Notes under the pieces: generated by a model
Seen by the model: only the letters and a program-made list of their open reading frames with translations
Database searches by the model: none
Told to the model about the DNA's origin: nothing
Made by a program: the position numbers and the translations under genes
Part shown: positions 48,996-57,939 of the stretch, piece after piece
Numbering within the stretch: the stretch's first letter is position 1
How the letters are laid out: every line of letters starts with the position of its first letter
Origin: Streptococcus gwangjuense
Lineage (GTDB): Bacteria > Bacillota > Bacilli > Lactobacillales > Streptococcaceae
NCBI RefSeq assembly: GCF_003627155.1
Contig: NZ_CP032621.1
Span: 186,001 to 250,000 of the forward strand
DNA length: 64,000 nt
Reading direction: 5' to 3'

Positions 48996-49445
48996 ATGAC
49001 ACTAACAACCTTTTTATTACAAGCAGTAGCAAGTCTTCTTGCCATCATCACTTTTTTAATCGTACTCAATGTGCAACGCTCTATGCTTTTACCTGGAGGG
49101 ATTTTGGGTATGGCTGTCTGGTTAATCTATCTCTTGCTCAAGGAACCAACCAATGTCATTGTAGCCACCTTCATTGCAGCCATTATCGGTTCTTGTGTCA
49201 GCCAGATTTTAAGTATTCTTTATAAAACACCTGCTGTGGTCTTTATCTTGGCCATCTTGGCACCTCTGGTTCCGGGTTATCTCTCCTATCGGACAACTGC
49301 CTTTTTTGTGACAGGGGATTACAATCATGCCATTGCTAGTGCTACCTTGGTTGTCATGTTGGCTCTGGTAATCTCTATAGGAATGGCTAGTGGAACAGTA
49401 ATTCTCAGATTTTATTCCTACTTAAGAAAACAGCATAATAGTTAG
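48996..49445 (+). CDS. Threonine/serine exporter family, C-terminal half (DUF3815)
   Basis: 149 residues with about five membrane segments, including LLQAVASLLAIITFLIVLNV and VVMLALVISIGMASGTVIL. It starts 1 base after its partner's stop, so the two are translated together. In longer ThrE proteins this region is fused to the DUF1212 part. A terminator follows. Confidence 0.86.
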   Translation: MTLTTFLLQAVASLLAIITFLIVLNVQRSMLLPGGILGMAVWLIYLLLKEPTNVIVATFIAAIIGSCVSQILSILYKTPAVVFILAILAPLVPGYLSYRTTAFFVTGDYNHAIASATLVVMLALVISIGMASGTVILRFYSYLRKQHNS

Positions 49446-49455
49446 ATTGATAAGG

Positions 49456-49484
49456 GACTTGATTTGGTGAATCAAGTCTTTTTT
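49456..49484 (+). terminator. Terminator after the ThrE pair
   Basis: GACTTGATT (49456-49464) and AATCAAGTC (49470-49478) form a perfect 9-pair stem with loop TGGTG and TTTTTT. Confidence 0.85.
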
Positions 49485-49507
49485 CTCTCTTTTACTGCTA
49501 TTTGTGA

Positions 49508-49513
49508 TAAAAT
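49508..49513 (+). promoter_or_regulatory. Extended -10 promoter of mvaS-mvaA
   Basis: TGATAAAAT spans 49505-49513, a TGn-extended -10 with TAAAAT at 49508-49513. No clear -35 at 17 bases. Confidence 0.5.
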
Positions 49514-49558
49514 AGTATAGAACGATTTTTTACAATGAATGATAAAACAGAGGTAAAT

Positions 49559-50731
49559 ATGACAATCGGTATTGATAAGATTGGTTTTGCGACCAGTCAA
49601 TATGTCTTGAAATTACAAGACTTAGCAGAAGCGAGGGGAATTGACCCTGAAAAATTAAGCAAAGGACTCTTGCTCAAGGAATTGAGTATTGCGCCTCTAA
49701 CTGAGGATATCGTGACCTTGGCAGCCAGTGCAAGTGATTCTATTTTAACTGAGCAAGAAAGATCAGAAATTGATATGGTCATTGTGGCTACTGAGTCAGG
49801 AATTGACCAGAGTAAAGCTGCGGCCGTCTTTGTGCATGGTTTGCTGGGCATCCAGCCCTTTACTCGTAGTTTCGAGATTAAAGAAGCCTGCTATGGAGCG
49901 ACAGCGGCCCTTCATTATGCCAAATTGCATGTGGAAAATTCTCCAGAGTCCAAGGTTTTGGTCATTGCCAGTGATATTGCCAAGTACGGTATTGAAACTC
50001 CAGGAGAACCCACTCAGGGTGCTGGCAGTGTGGCCATGTTAATTACACAAAATCCACGCATTATGGCCTTTAATAATGACAATGTGGCTCAGACTCGTGA
50101 CATCATGGATTTCTGGCGTCCAAATTACTCAACAACGCCTTATGTAAATGGTGTTTATTCTACCCAGCAATACTTGGATAGTTTGAAAACGACTTGGCTT
50201 GAATACCAAAAACGTTACCAGCTTACCTTAGATGATTTTGCAGCTGTTTGCTTCCATTTGCCTTACCCTAAATTAGCCTTAAAAGGCTTGAAAAAAATCA
50301 TGGATAAGAACTTGCCACAAGAGAAAAAAGACCTCTTGCAAAAGCATTTTGACCAGTCTATTCTCTACAGTCAGAAGGTGGGGAATATCTACACAGGATC
50401 CCTCTTCCTTGGACTCTTGTCTCTCTTGGAAAATACAGATAGCTTGAAGGCTGGCGATAAAATCGCCCTTTATAGTTACGGAAGTGGGGCTGTAGCTGAG
50501 TTCTTCAGTGGTGAATTGGTTAAAGGTTATGAAGCTTATCTGGATAAAGACCGCTTGAACAAACTCAACAAACGTACTGCCCTATCCGTTGCAGACTATG
50601 AAAAGGTCTTCTTTGAAGAAGTAGACTTGGATGAAACAAACTCTGCCCAGTTTGCTGGCTATGAAAATCAAGATTTTGCCTTGGTTGAAATTATCGACCA
50701 CCAACGCCGTTATAGCAAGGTTGAAAAATAA
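49559..50731 (+). CDS. mvaS: Hydroxymethylglutaryl-CoA synthase
   Basis: 390 residues. Begins MTIGIDKIGFATSQYVL. EACYGATAALHYAK (about 107-120) carries the catalytic Cys, and CFHLPYPKLALKGL the conserved His. It joins acetyl-CoA and acetoacetyl-CoA for the mevalonate route to isoprenoids, the route used by streptococci. ATG 49559 is chosen because AGAGGT (49550-49555) precedes it; ATG 49535 has no ribosome binding site. It overlaps mvaA by one base. Confidence 0.96.
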   Translation: MTIGIDKIGFATSQYVLKLQDLAEARGIDPEKLSKGLLLKELSIAPLTEDIVTLAASASDSILTEQERSEIDMVIVATESGIDQSKAAAVFVHGLLGIQPFTRSFEIKEACYGATAALHYAKLHVENSPESKVLVIASDIAKYGIETPGEPTQGAGSVAMLITQNPRIMAFNNDNVAQTRDIMDFWRPNYSTTPYVNGVYSTQQYLDSLKTTWLEYQKRYQLTLDDFAAVCFHLPYPKLALKGLKKIMDKNLPQEKKDLLQKHFDQSILYSQKVGNIYTGSLFLGLLSLLENTDSLKAGDKIALYSYGSGAVAEFFSGELVKGYEAYLDKDRLNKLNKRTALSVADYEKVFFEEVDLDETNSAQFAGYENQDFALVEIIDHQRRYSKVEK

Positions 50732-52005
50732 TGAAGATAAGTTGGAATGGATTTTCTAAAAAATCATACCAAGAGCGCCTTGAGTTGTTAAAAGCTCAGG
50801 CGCTCCTTAGTCCTGAGAGACAAGAGAGTTTGGAGCAGGATGAACAGATGAGTGTGACTGTGGCAGACCAGCTGAGTGAGAATGTAGTGGGAACTTTTTC
50901 TCTGCCTTATTCGCTGGTTCCAGAGGTTCTTGTCAACGGTCAGGAATACACCGTTCCCTATGTAACAGAAGAACCGTCCGTGGTTGCAGCGGCCAGCTAT
51001 GCCAGTAAAATCATCAAGCGTGCAGGAGGTTTTACTGCACAAGTTCATAAGCGTCAGATGATTGGACAGGTAGCTCTTTATCAAGTTGCTGATCCTGAAC
51101 AAGCGCAAGTTAATATTACCAGCAAGAAGGCTGAGCTCTTGGAACTTGCCAATCAAGCCTATCCTTCTATCGTCAAACGAGGGGGCGGGGCGCGTGATCT
51201 ACATGTAGAACAGATCAAAGGCGAAACAGACTTCCTAGTCGTCTATCTCCATGTTGATACCCAAGAAGCCATGGGAGCCAATATGCTCAATACCATGCTA
51301 GAAGCCTTGAAACCAGTCTTAGAAGAACTCAGTCAGGGACAGAGTCTCATGGGAATCCTGTCCAACTACGCGACCGATTCTCTGGTGACAGCAAGCTGTC
51401 GCATCGCCTTTCGCTACTTGAGCCGCCAAAAGGATCAAGGACGAGAAATTGCAGAGAAAATTGCCTTGGCTAGCCAGTTTGCGCAGGCTGATCCTTATCG
51501 AGCTGCTACTCATAATAAAGGAATTTTTAATGGTATTGATGCCATTTTGATTGCCACTGGTAATGACTGGCGTGCCATTGAAGCAGGGGTCCATGCCTTT
51601 GCCAGTCAAGATGGAAGCTACCAAGGTCTTAGTCAATGGACGCTGAACCTTGAAAGAGAAGAATTGGTCGGTGAGATGACCTTACCCATGCCTGTAGGGA
51701 CCAAGGGTGGTTCTATCGGCCTCAACCCTCGTGTGGCCCTTAGTCACGAACTACTGGGAAATCCTTCTGCCAAAGAATTAGCTCAGATTATTGTTTCTAT
51801 CGGGCTAGCCCAAAACTTTGCAGCCCTCAAAGCCTTGGTAAGTACAGGAATCCAGCAAGGACACATGAAATTGCAGGCCAAATCCTTGGCACTTCTCGCA
51901 GGTGCTAGTGAATCCGAGGTAGCTCCCCTAGTTGAGCGCCTCATCGCAGATAAAACCTTTAACTTAGAAACTGCCCAGCGCTATCTAGAAAATTTAAGAT
52001 CATAA
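50731..52005 (+). CDS. mvaA: Hydroxymethylglutaryl-CoA reductase (class II)
   Basis: 424 residues. The active-site block EEPSVVAAASYASKIIKRAGGF (about 87-108), DAMGANMLNTMLE and ATHNKGIFNGIDAI are those of bacterial class II HMGR, which has no membrane anchor. It produces mevalonate. Start overlaps the mvaS stop (TAATGA). A strong terminator follows directly, and beyond it a BOX repeat. Confidence 0.96.
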   Translation: MKISWNGFSKKSYQERLELLKAQALLSPERQESLEQDEQMSVTVADQLSENVVGTFSLPYSLVPEVLVNGQEYTVPYVTEEPSVVAAASYASKIIKRAGGFTAQVHKRQMIGQVALYQVADPEQAQVNITSKKAELLELANQAYPSIVKRGGGARDLHVEQIKGETDFLVVYLHVDTQEAMGANMLNTMLEALKPVLEELSQGQSLMGILSNYATDSLVTASCRIAFRYLSRQKDQGREIAEKIALASQFAQADPYRAATHNKGIFNGIDAILIATGNDWRAIEAGVHAFASQDGSYQGLSQWTLNLEREELVGEMTLPMPVGTKGGSIGLNPRVALSHELLGNPSAKELAQIIVSIGLAQNFAALKALVSTGIQQGHMKLQAKSLALLAGASESEVAPLVERLIADKTFNLETAQRYLENLRS

Positions 52006-52033
52006 AAAACTCAGACGAATCGGTCTGAGTTTT
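52006..52033 (+). terminator. Terminator of mvaS-mvaA
   Basis: AAAACTCAGAC (52006-52016) pairs with GTCTGAGTTTT (52023-52033), loop GAATCG, with T-run and CTTG after. Confidence 0.85.
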
Positions 52034-52044
52034 CTTGTGCTTAC

Positions 52045-52193
52045 ACTCAATGAAAATCAAAGAGCAAACTAGGAAGCTAGCCGCAGGTTGCTCAAAGCAC
52101 TGCTTTGAGGTTGTAGATAAGACTGACGAAGTCAGTTACATATATTTACGGTAAGGCGACGCTGACGTGGTTTGAATTTGATTTTCATTGAGT
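52045..52193. repeat. BOX element (boxA-boxB-boxC)
   Basis: About 149 bases matching the streptococcal BOX repeat: boxA from ACTCAATGAAAATCAAA, a middle module with GACTGACGAAGTCAGT, and boxC with AAGGCGACGCTGACGTGG. The ends, 52045-52061 and 52177-52193, are perfect 17-base inverted repeats. BOX elements are non-autonomous, fold as RNA and are typical of pneumococcus and close relatives. It lies between convergent mvaA and scrR, ending 1 base before the scrR stop codon. Confidence 0.93.
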
Positions 52194-52194
52194 A

Positions 52195-53160
52195 TTAAAT
52201 ACTTTTTCCAGGTAATAGGGTAACTGGTAAGAAGTAGCCTGTTGTCGCAACTTCCTTACCTTCGATCTTCTGCAAGAGAAGATCAACAGTGAGGCAGGCA
52301 ATCTCTTGCAAAGGTTGCTTAATTGTTGTCAAATGAGGGTAGTAGTTCTCGATAAAATAGGTCCCATCGTAGCCGATGACTTTGAGCTCTTCAGGAACAG
52401 AAATGCCTAGTTCTTGAGCAATTTTAATGACCAGAATAGCTGTCAAATCATCTGAAGCAAAAATGGCATCTGGCTTTTGTCGAGTCAAGATATTCTTGAT
52501 TTCCATTTCTTTTCTGACAGGAGAAAAGTCACTGGAAACATTGATAATAGGTGCTTTGGGGAGAACAGATGCAAAGCCAGCGTGGCGTAGTCCAGTTGGC
52601 GAGTTAGAATTGTCATTTCCTGTAATCATGATGATAGACTGGGCGCCTGTCTTGACTAAGGTCTGGGCAGCAAGAACCCCACCAGCGTAGTTGTCAGAGG
52701 AAACGACTGGAATGTCTGGCGATAGGTTTCGGTCAAAGGAAATAATCGGTGCTGTCACACGATTGTAGTCTTCAATTCCTAAGTTGTGACTACCAGAAAT
52801 GATACCGTCCACCTGATTGGCTTCCAGCATTTCGATGTACTCGCGTTCTTTTTCAGAATCATGCTCACTGTTGCAGATGATGGTCTTATAACCATTTTTG
52901 AAGAGTTGGTGTTCCAGCTTATCAATCAATTCTGCGTAGAAAACGTTGGAAATATTTGGGAAAATCAAGCCGATTAATTTAGCCGATTTTCCTTGCAGAC
53001 TACGAGCTAGGTTGTTGGGTTTATAGCCCAATTCCCGCATGGCTTCATTGACCTTTTGAATAGTTTTCTCTGATAAATAGCCTTTTTTATTGATAACCCG
53101 AGAAACGGTAGTAGGGCTGACGCCTGCAAGTTTGGCGACATCAGTTAGTTTTGCGACCAT
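52195..53160 (-). CDS. scrR: Sucrose operon repressor ScrR (LacI family)
   Basis: 321 residues. N-terminal helix-turn-helix TDVAKLAGVSPTTVSRVINKKGYLSEKT (about 6-33), the hinge helix NNLARSLQGK, then a periplasmic-binding-protein-like effector domain. It represses the sucrose genes until a sugar signal binds. It overlaps the end of scrB by 20 bases on the same strand, so the repressor is made from the scrB transcript. Confidence 0.94.
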   Translation of the reverse strand: MVAKLTDVAKLAGVSPTTVSRVINKKGYLSEKTIQKVNEAMRELGYKPNNLARSLQGKSAKLIGLIFPNISNVFYAELIDKLEHQLFKNGYKTIICNSEHDSEKEREYIEMLEANQVDGIISGSHNLGIEDYNRVTAPIISFDRNLSPDIPVVSSDNYAGGVLAAQTLVKTGAQSIIMITGNDNSNSPTGLRHAGFASVLPKAPIINVSSDFSPVRKEMEIKNILTRQKPDAIFASDDLTAILVIKIAQELGISVPEELKVIGYDGTYFIENYYPHLTTIKQPLQEIACLTVDLLLQKIEGKEVATTGYFLPVTLLPGKSI

Positions 53161-54595
53161 AATCTAATTCATAGTAAGTTCCAGTTGGGTTTCCAGATTT
53201 GATCAGGATACCATTTTGGTCCGCATGTGGGAAGACACGACCAGAAAATACTTTTTCTCCTTTATTGATGAAAATTTCAAAGACAGAGTTATCGATGAAG
53301 ATTGTAGCAGTAGTAGCCTGGTTATCGATTGGGCAAGAACGAGTTGTCCCAAATTCTTGAGCGTACTGTTCACCAGCTTGGCTACGATCCACTGTCACTT
53401 GACCATTTACAAGGTCAAAGTTGATTGAAAGTCCCTTGCCTTCTTTATCAGCAAGTAAGACAATCTCGCTCTGGCTATTGGCTTCCAAGTTGAGTTCAAG
53501 TTCGTAAGTGTTATTGGTTTGGGCACGATTTGAGAAGGCTTCTTCAGAAGCACGAAGGTCCTTGACAGCTGCGACTGGGTATTGGTAGAGTTTACCGTCT
53601 TTGATAGTGAGTTCTTTGACCAAAGAGAAGGTTCCTTGGTGGTCAAAACGATCAGAAGGGTAAGAAACATCTGGCAAACCAAGCCAGCTAACAGCTAGAG
53701 CACGTCCATCAGGAGAGTTGAAGGCTTGAGTTGCATAGGCTTCGAAACCATAGTCCATGTTTTGAAGTTGAGACACATCTACCATTTTGGCATTTTCAGG
53801 GTCAAAGGAAGCCCCAATCTTATACATATTTGGATAGATATTATCGTAATCTAGAACTTTCTTATCCAATCCTTGTGGGCAGTAAAGAAGGACAGGTTGC
53901 TCCCCTACAAAGATCAGATTTGGGCATTCCATCATATAGGCAGTGCGGTCGTTAGCAAAGTCAAGGTCGCCAACAGCTTGCCAGTTTGTGTAGTCGTTGT
54001 CAATAGCTTTGTAGAGACGAACGAAGCCTTTTTTCTCCAAATCTTGTCCACCGACGATGGCATAGTATTGACCTTTAAAATTAAAAATTTGCGGATCGCG
54101 GAAGTGGTCTGTAGAGTCTGCCGGCTGGTCAATTAAGATCTTGTCAATCTTCGTAATATTGCCTTCCTTATCCATCAAAGCCCCAATCTGGTATGGGTGA
54201 CGGATCCAATTTTCATCGCGGACATTTCCTGTATAAAATAGGAATAAGTTATCGCCAAACTGCATGGCAGAACCAGAGTAGGCACCGTGGCTATCTAATG
54301 GAGTGTCAGGCAAAACTTTGACTCCAGTTTCTGTGAAATGAACCAAGTCCTCACTTTCCAATTGAACCCAAGATTTCAAACCATGGGCTGCACCAAAAGG
54401 AAAGTTCTGATAAAAAACAATCCACTTTCCATCAAAGTAAGAAAAGCCATTTGGGTCGTTTAGGAGTCCTGTTTTTGGCTCAACATGGTAATGAGTATGC
54501 CATGGAGATTGTGCCATATTTTCTTTTATATGTTGAATTTCTTCTTGCGTCCAATCTTGATAAAGTCTGTAACGACGCTCAGTTGTCCATTTCAT
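53141..54595 (-). CDS. scrB: Sucrose-6-phosphate hydrolase
   Basis: 484 residues, GH32. The nucleophile lies in LLNDPNGFSYFDGKW (about 45), RDP in DHFRDPQIFN is the transition-state stabiliser, and MECPNLI holds the acid/base Glu. A C-terminal beta-sandwich follows. It splits sucrose-6-phosphate made by ScrA into glucose-6-phosphate and fructose. Minus-strand AATGAATGAATG precedes the start and TTTGGAGG is near it; ATG 54595 is chosen as the first with a spaced GGAGG. Divergent from scrA. Confidence 0.96.
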   Translation of the reverse strand: MKWTTERRYRLYQDWTQEEIQHIKENMAQSPWHTHYHVEPKTGLLNDPNGFSYFDGKWIVFYQNFPFGAAHGLKSWVQLESEDLVHFTETGVKVLPDTPLDSHGAYSGSAMQFGDNLFLFYTGNVRDENWIRHPYQIGALMDKEGNITKIDKILIDQPADSTDHFRDPQIFNFKGQYYAIVGGQDLEKKGFVRLYKAIDNDYTNWQAVGDLDFANDRTAYMMECPNLIFVGEQPVLLYCPQGLDKKVLDYDNIYPNMYKIGASFDPENAKMVDVSQLQNMDYGFEAYATQAFNSPDGRALAVSWLGLPDVSYPSDRFDHQGTFSLVKELTIKDGKLYQYPVAAVKDLRASEEAFSNRAQTNNTYELELNLEANSQSEIVLLADKEGKGLSINFDLVNGQVTVDRSQAGEQYAQEFGTTRSCPIDNQATTATIFIDNSVFEIFINKGEKVFSGRVFPHADQNGILIKSGNPTGTYYELDYGRKTN

Positions 54596-54968
54596 TCATT
54601 CATTCCTCCAAAAATCTTATCACTTTTAATAGTAACCGTTTTCGGAAAAAAAAGCAAGCCTTTTATGTTAAAAAAAAGAAAAAACTGTCAAACGTTTGTC
54701 ACAAAATAAATGCAGGAAATCAATCAACTTTTCAAGAAAATATGAAAGAGAATGAAACAAAACCCTTTTAAATAAGATTTTAAACTTATTTTTTCAAGGA
54801 ATACCTGATAAAACAGTCAAAATCAATCAATCTAAAGCATGCTTACTAAGTGGATAGAATATTTTTTCTGCAAAACGCTTGACATATTTCTAAAACATGA
54901 TAAAATAATAGTCGTAGGGCGGATAAAATCGCTTTCAAACAAGAACAAAATTTTATATAAGGAGATTT
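54596..54968. promoter_or_regulatory. Divergent scrB/scrA control region with LacI-type operators
   Basis: scrA promoter: TTGACA (54879-54884), 16-base spacer, TAAAAT (54901-54906). scrB promoter on the minus strand: TTGACA (54691-54686) with a poor -10 near 54670-54663. Both -35 boxes sit in LacI-type sequence: GTCAAACGTTTGTC (54687-54700) and GCAAAACGCTTGACA (54870-54884). Downstream of each promoter is a second cre/ScrR-like site: AGTAACCGTTTTCG (54631-54644) for scrB and TAAAATCGCTTTCA (54924-54937) for scrA. Which sites bind ScrR and which CcpA cannot be told from sequence. Confidence 0.7.
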
Positions 54969-54974
54969 TTGCAA

Positions 54975-56861
54975 ATGAACAATCAGGAAATTGCAAAAAA
55001 AGTCATCGATGCCTTGGGCGGACGTGAAAATGTCAACAGTGTTGCCCACTGTGCGACTCGTCTTCGTGTCATGGTCAAAGATGAAGGAAAAATCAATAAA
55101 GAAGTGATTGAGAACTTGGAAAAAGTTCAAGGTGCTTTCTTTAACTCAGGTCAATACCAAATCATCTTTGGTACAGGTACAGTTAACAAAATGTACGATG
55201 AAGTTGTTGCACTTGGTTTGCCAACATCATCTAAAGATGATATGAAAGCAGAAGCTGCCAAACAAGGGAACTGGTTCCAACGTGCTATCCGTACTTTCGG
55301 TGACGTTTTCGTTCCAATCATCCCAGTTATCGTAGCAACAGGTCTTTTCATGGGTGTACGTGGTCTATTGACTGCTCTTGGAATGACACTTCCAGCTGAC
55401 GTGACAACTTACACGCAAATCTTGACAGATACAGCCTTTATCATCTTGCCAGGTTTGGTTGTGTGGTCAACCTTCCGTGTATTCGGTGGAAATCCAGCCG
55501 TTGGTATCGTTCTTGGTATGATGCTTGTTTCTGACTCGCTTCCAAACGCTTGGGCAGTCGCTTCAGGTGGTGAAGTAACAGCTATGAACTTCTTTGGTTT
55601 CATCCCTGTTGTTGGTTTGCAAGGTTCTGTTCTTCCAGCCTTCATCATCGGGGTTGTCGGAGCTAAATTTGAAAAAGCTGTCCGCAAGGTTGTTCCAGAT
55701 GTCATTGACCTCTTGGTAACGCCATTTGTTACACTTTTGGTCATGTCTATCCTTGGACTCTTTGTCATTGGACCGGTCTTCCACGTCGTTGAAAACTACA
55801 TCCTTATCGCTACAAAAGCGATCCTCAGCTTGCCATTTGGTCTTGGTGGTTTCTTGATCGGTGGGGTTCACCAATTGATTGTCGTGTCAGGTGTGCACCA
55901 CATTTTCAACTTGCTTGAAGTTCAATTGCTTGCTGCTGACCATGCTAACCCATTCAACGCGATCATCACAGCTGCTATGACAGCTCAAGGTGCTGCGACT
56001 GTTGCGGTTGGTGTTAAAACTAAAAATCCAAAACTAAAAACACTTGCTTTCCCAGCTGCTCTTTCTGCCTTCCTAGGTATTACAGAGCCTGCTATTTTCG
56101 GGGTTAACTTGCGTTTCCGTAAACCATTCTTCCTTTCATTGATTGCTGGTGCAATCGGTGGTGGATTGGCTTCTATCCTTGGACTTGCAGGTACTGGTAA
56201 TGGTATCACCGTCATCCCTGGTACAATGCTTTACATCGGTAACGGACAACTTGCACAATACCTTCTTATGGTAGCTGTATCATTCGTTCTTGGTTTCGCT
56301 CTTACTTATATGTTTGGTTATGAGGATGAAAAAGAAGTTGCTACTGAAGTAGAGACAGAACGTTTGGTCCAAGAAGAAACAACTGGTAACATTCCAGCAA
56401 CTCTTCAAAATGAAACACTTGTAACTCCTATCGTTGGTGACGTTGTTGCTCTTGCTGATGTTAATGACCCAGTATTCTCAAGTGGAGCTATGGGACAAGG
56501 TATCGCTGTGAAACCTAGCCAAGGTGTGGTATATGCACCAGCTGATGCTGAAGTTTCAATTGCCTTTCCAACAGGACACGCTTTTGGTTTGAAAACAACT
56601 GATGGTGCTGAAGTTTTGATCCACGTTGGTATTGACACTGTATCTATGAATGGTGAAGGTTTTGAAGCAAAAGTTGCTCAAGGTGACAAGGTTAAAGCTG
56701 GCGATGTTCTTGGAACATTTGACTCAAACAAAATCGCTGCAGCTGGACTTGATGATACAACAATGGTTATCGTTACAAATACAGCTGACTACGCTTCAGT
56801 AGATTCAGTCGCAACTGGTTCAGTTGCGAAGGGGGATGCTGTGATCGAAGTGAAAGCTTAA
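54975..56861 (+). CDS. scrA: Sucrose-specific PTS transporter, IIBCA
   Basis: 628 residues. Domain IIB with the phosphorylated Cys in VAHCATRLRVM (about residue 26). Membrane IIC (about 105-455) has GGVHQLIVVSGVHHIFN and GITEPAIFGVNLRFRKPF. C-terminal IIA (about 495-628) has the His in EVLIHVGIDTVSMNGEGF. It imports sucrose as sucrose-6-phosphate. GGAG (54961-54964) is 10 bases before ATG 54975; an in-frame TTG at 54969 is rejected. Terminator follows. Confidence 0.96.
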   Translation: MNNQEIAKKVIDALGGRENVNSVAHCATRLRVMVKDEGKINKEVIENLEKVQGAFFNSGQYQIIFGTGTVNKMYDEVVALGLPTSSKDDMKAEAAKQGNWFQRAIRTFGDVFVPIIPVIVATGLFMGVRGLLTALGMTLPADVTTYTQILTDTAFIILPGLVVWSTFRVFGGNPAVGIVLGMMLVSDSLPNAWAVASGGEVTAMNFFGFIPVVGLQGSVLPAFIIGVVGAKFEKAVRKVVPDVIDLLVTPFVTLLVMSILGLFVIGPVFHVVENYILIATKAILSLPFGLGGFLIGGVHQLIVVSGVHHIFNLLEVQLLAADHANPFNAIITAAMTAQGAATVAVGVKTKNPKLKTLAFPAALSAFLGITEPAIFGVNLRFRKPFFLSLIAGAIGGGLASILGLAGTGNGITVIPGTMLYIGNGQLAQYLLMVAVSFVLGFALTYMFGYEDEKEVATEVETERLVQEETTGNIPATLQNETLVTPIVGDVVALADVNDPVFSSGAMGQGIAVKPSQGVVYAPADAEVSIAFPTGHAFGLKTTDGAEVLIHVGIDTVSMNGEGFEAKVAQGDKVKAGDVLGTFDSNKIAAAGLDDTTMVIVTNTADYASVDSVATGSVAKGDAVIEVKA

Positions 56862-56878
56862 TCTTTCCTAGCTAAATG

Positions 56879-56910
56879 AAAACGAACAAATGACATGTTT
56901 GTTCGTTTTT
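56879..56910 (+). terminator. Terminator after scrA
   Basis: AAAACGAACAAA (56879-56890) and TTTGTTCGTTTT (56898-56909) form a perfect 12-pair stem, ending in a T-run. Confidence 0.9.
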
Positions 56911-56973
56911 GCTTGAATGGTAAGATTTACAGAGGAAAATCTAAAAAATTGAGAAACTTAGATTTTCGAAATA

Positions 56974-56982
56974 TGCTATAAT
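56974..56982 (+). promoter_or_regulatory. Extended -10 promoter of scrK
   Basis: TGCTATAAT (56974-56982) is a TGn-extended -10. TTGAGA at 56949-56954 is too far (22 bases) to act as a normal -35. Confidence 0.6.
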
Positions 56983-57009
56983 AAAGAAAATAAAAACAAG
57001 AGGTTTATC

Positions 57010-57897
57010 ATGACAAAATTATATGGAAGCTTGGAAGCGGGCGGTACAAAATTTGTCTGTGCTGTCGGTGATGAAAACTTTAACGTTGTAGAAAAAACAC
57101 AATTTCCAACAACAACTCCAATCGAAACAATCGATAAAACCATCGAGTTCTTTTCAAAATTCGATAACCTTGCTGGTCTTGCAGTTGGTTCATTTGGTCC
57201 GATTGATATTGACAAAAACTCAAAAACTTATGGCTTTATCACGACGACTCCAAAACCTCACTGGGCAAATGTGGACTTGCTTGGTGCCCTTCGTCGCGCC
57301 CTCAACGTGCCAATGTACTTCACTACAGACGTAAACAGCTCTGCCTATGGTGAAGTGGTTGCCCGTAACAATGCCGGCGGTCGTATCGAAAACTTGGTTT
57401 ACTACACAATCGGTACTGGTATCGGTGCCGGTGTCATCCAACGTGGTGAGTTTATTGGTGGTGTGGGTCACCCTGAAATGGGTCACTACTATGTGGCTAA
57501 ACACCCAATGGATATTGAAAAAGAATTCAACGGTGTTTGTCCATTCCACAAAGGATGTTTGGAAGGTTTTGCGGCTGGTCCAAGTCTAGAAGCTCGTACA
57601 GGTATTCGTGGTGAAAACATTGAACTCAACAGCTCTGTCTGGGATGTTCAAGCCTATTATATCGCTCAGGCTGCGGTTAATGCTACAGTGACTTTCCGCC
57701 CAGACGTAATCGTCTTTGGTGGTGGAGTCATGGCTCAACAACACATGCTGGACCGTGTCCGTGAGAAATTCACAGCTCTTCTCAATGGTTACCTACCAGT
57801 ACCAGACGTGCGTGATTACATCGTGACGCCAGCAGTCGCAGGAAATGGTTCTGCCACACTTGGGAACTTTGTTCTTGCAAAAGAAGTTTCAAAATAA
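57010..57897 (+). CDS. scrK: Fructokinase (ROK family)
   Basis: 295 residues. GSLEAGGTKFVCAVG near the N-terminus is the ATP loop, IGTGIGAGVIQRGEFIGGVGHPEMGH (about 139-164) the ROK signature, and H...CPFHKGCLEGFAAGPS the zinc-binding site. It phosphorylates the fructose released by ScrB. Its own promoter and terminator make it a separate unit beside scrA. Confidence 0.94.
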   Translation: MTKLYGSLEAGGTKFVCAVGDENFNVVEKTQFPTTTPIETIDKTIEFFSKFDNLAGLAVGSFGPIDIDKNSKTYGFITTTPKPHWANVDLLGALRRALNVPMYFTTDVNSSAYGEVVARNNAGGRIENLVYYTIGTGIGAGVIQRGEFIGGVGHPEMGHYYVAKHPMDIEKEFNGVCPFHKGCLEGFAAGPSLEARTGIRGENIELNSSVWDVQAYYIAQAAVNATVTFRPDVIVFGGGVMAQQHMLDRVREKFTALLNGYLPVPDVRDYIVTPAVAGNGSATLGNFVLAKEVSK

Positions 57898-57902
57898 AGC
57901 AC

Positions 57903-57934
57903 AAAATCCGCTTGGGAAACCAAACGGATTTTTT
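57903..57934. terminator. Bidirectional terminator between scrK and the VTT gene
   Basis: AAAATCCG-C-TTGG (57903-57915) pairs with CCAA-A-CGGATTTT (57920-57932), with T-runs for both strands. Confidence 0.85.
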
Positions 57935-57939
57935 ACGTG

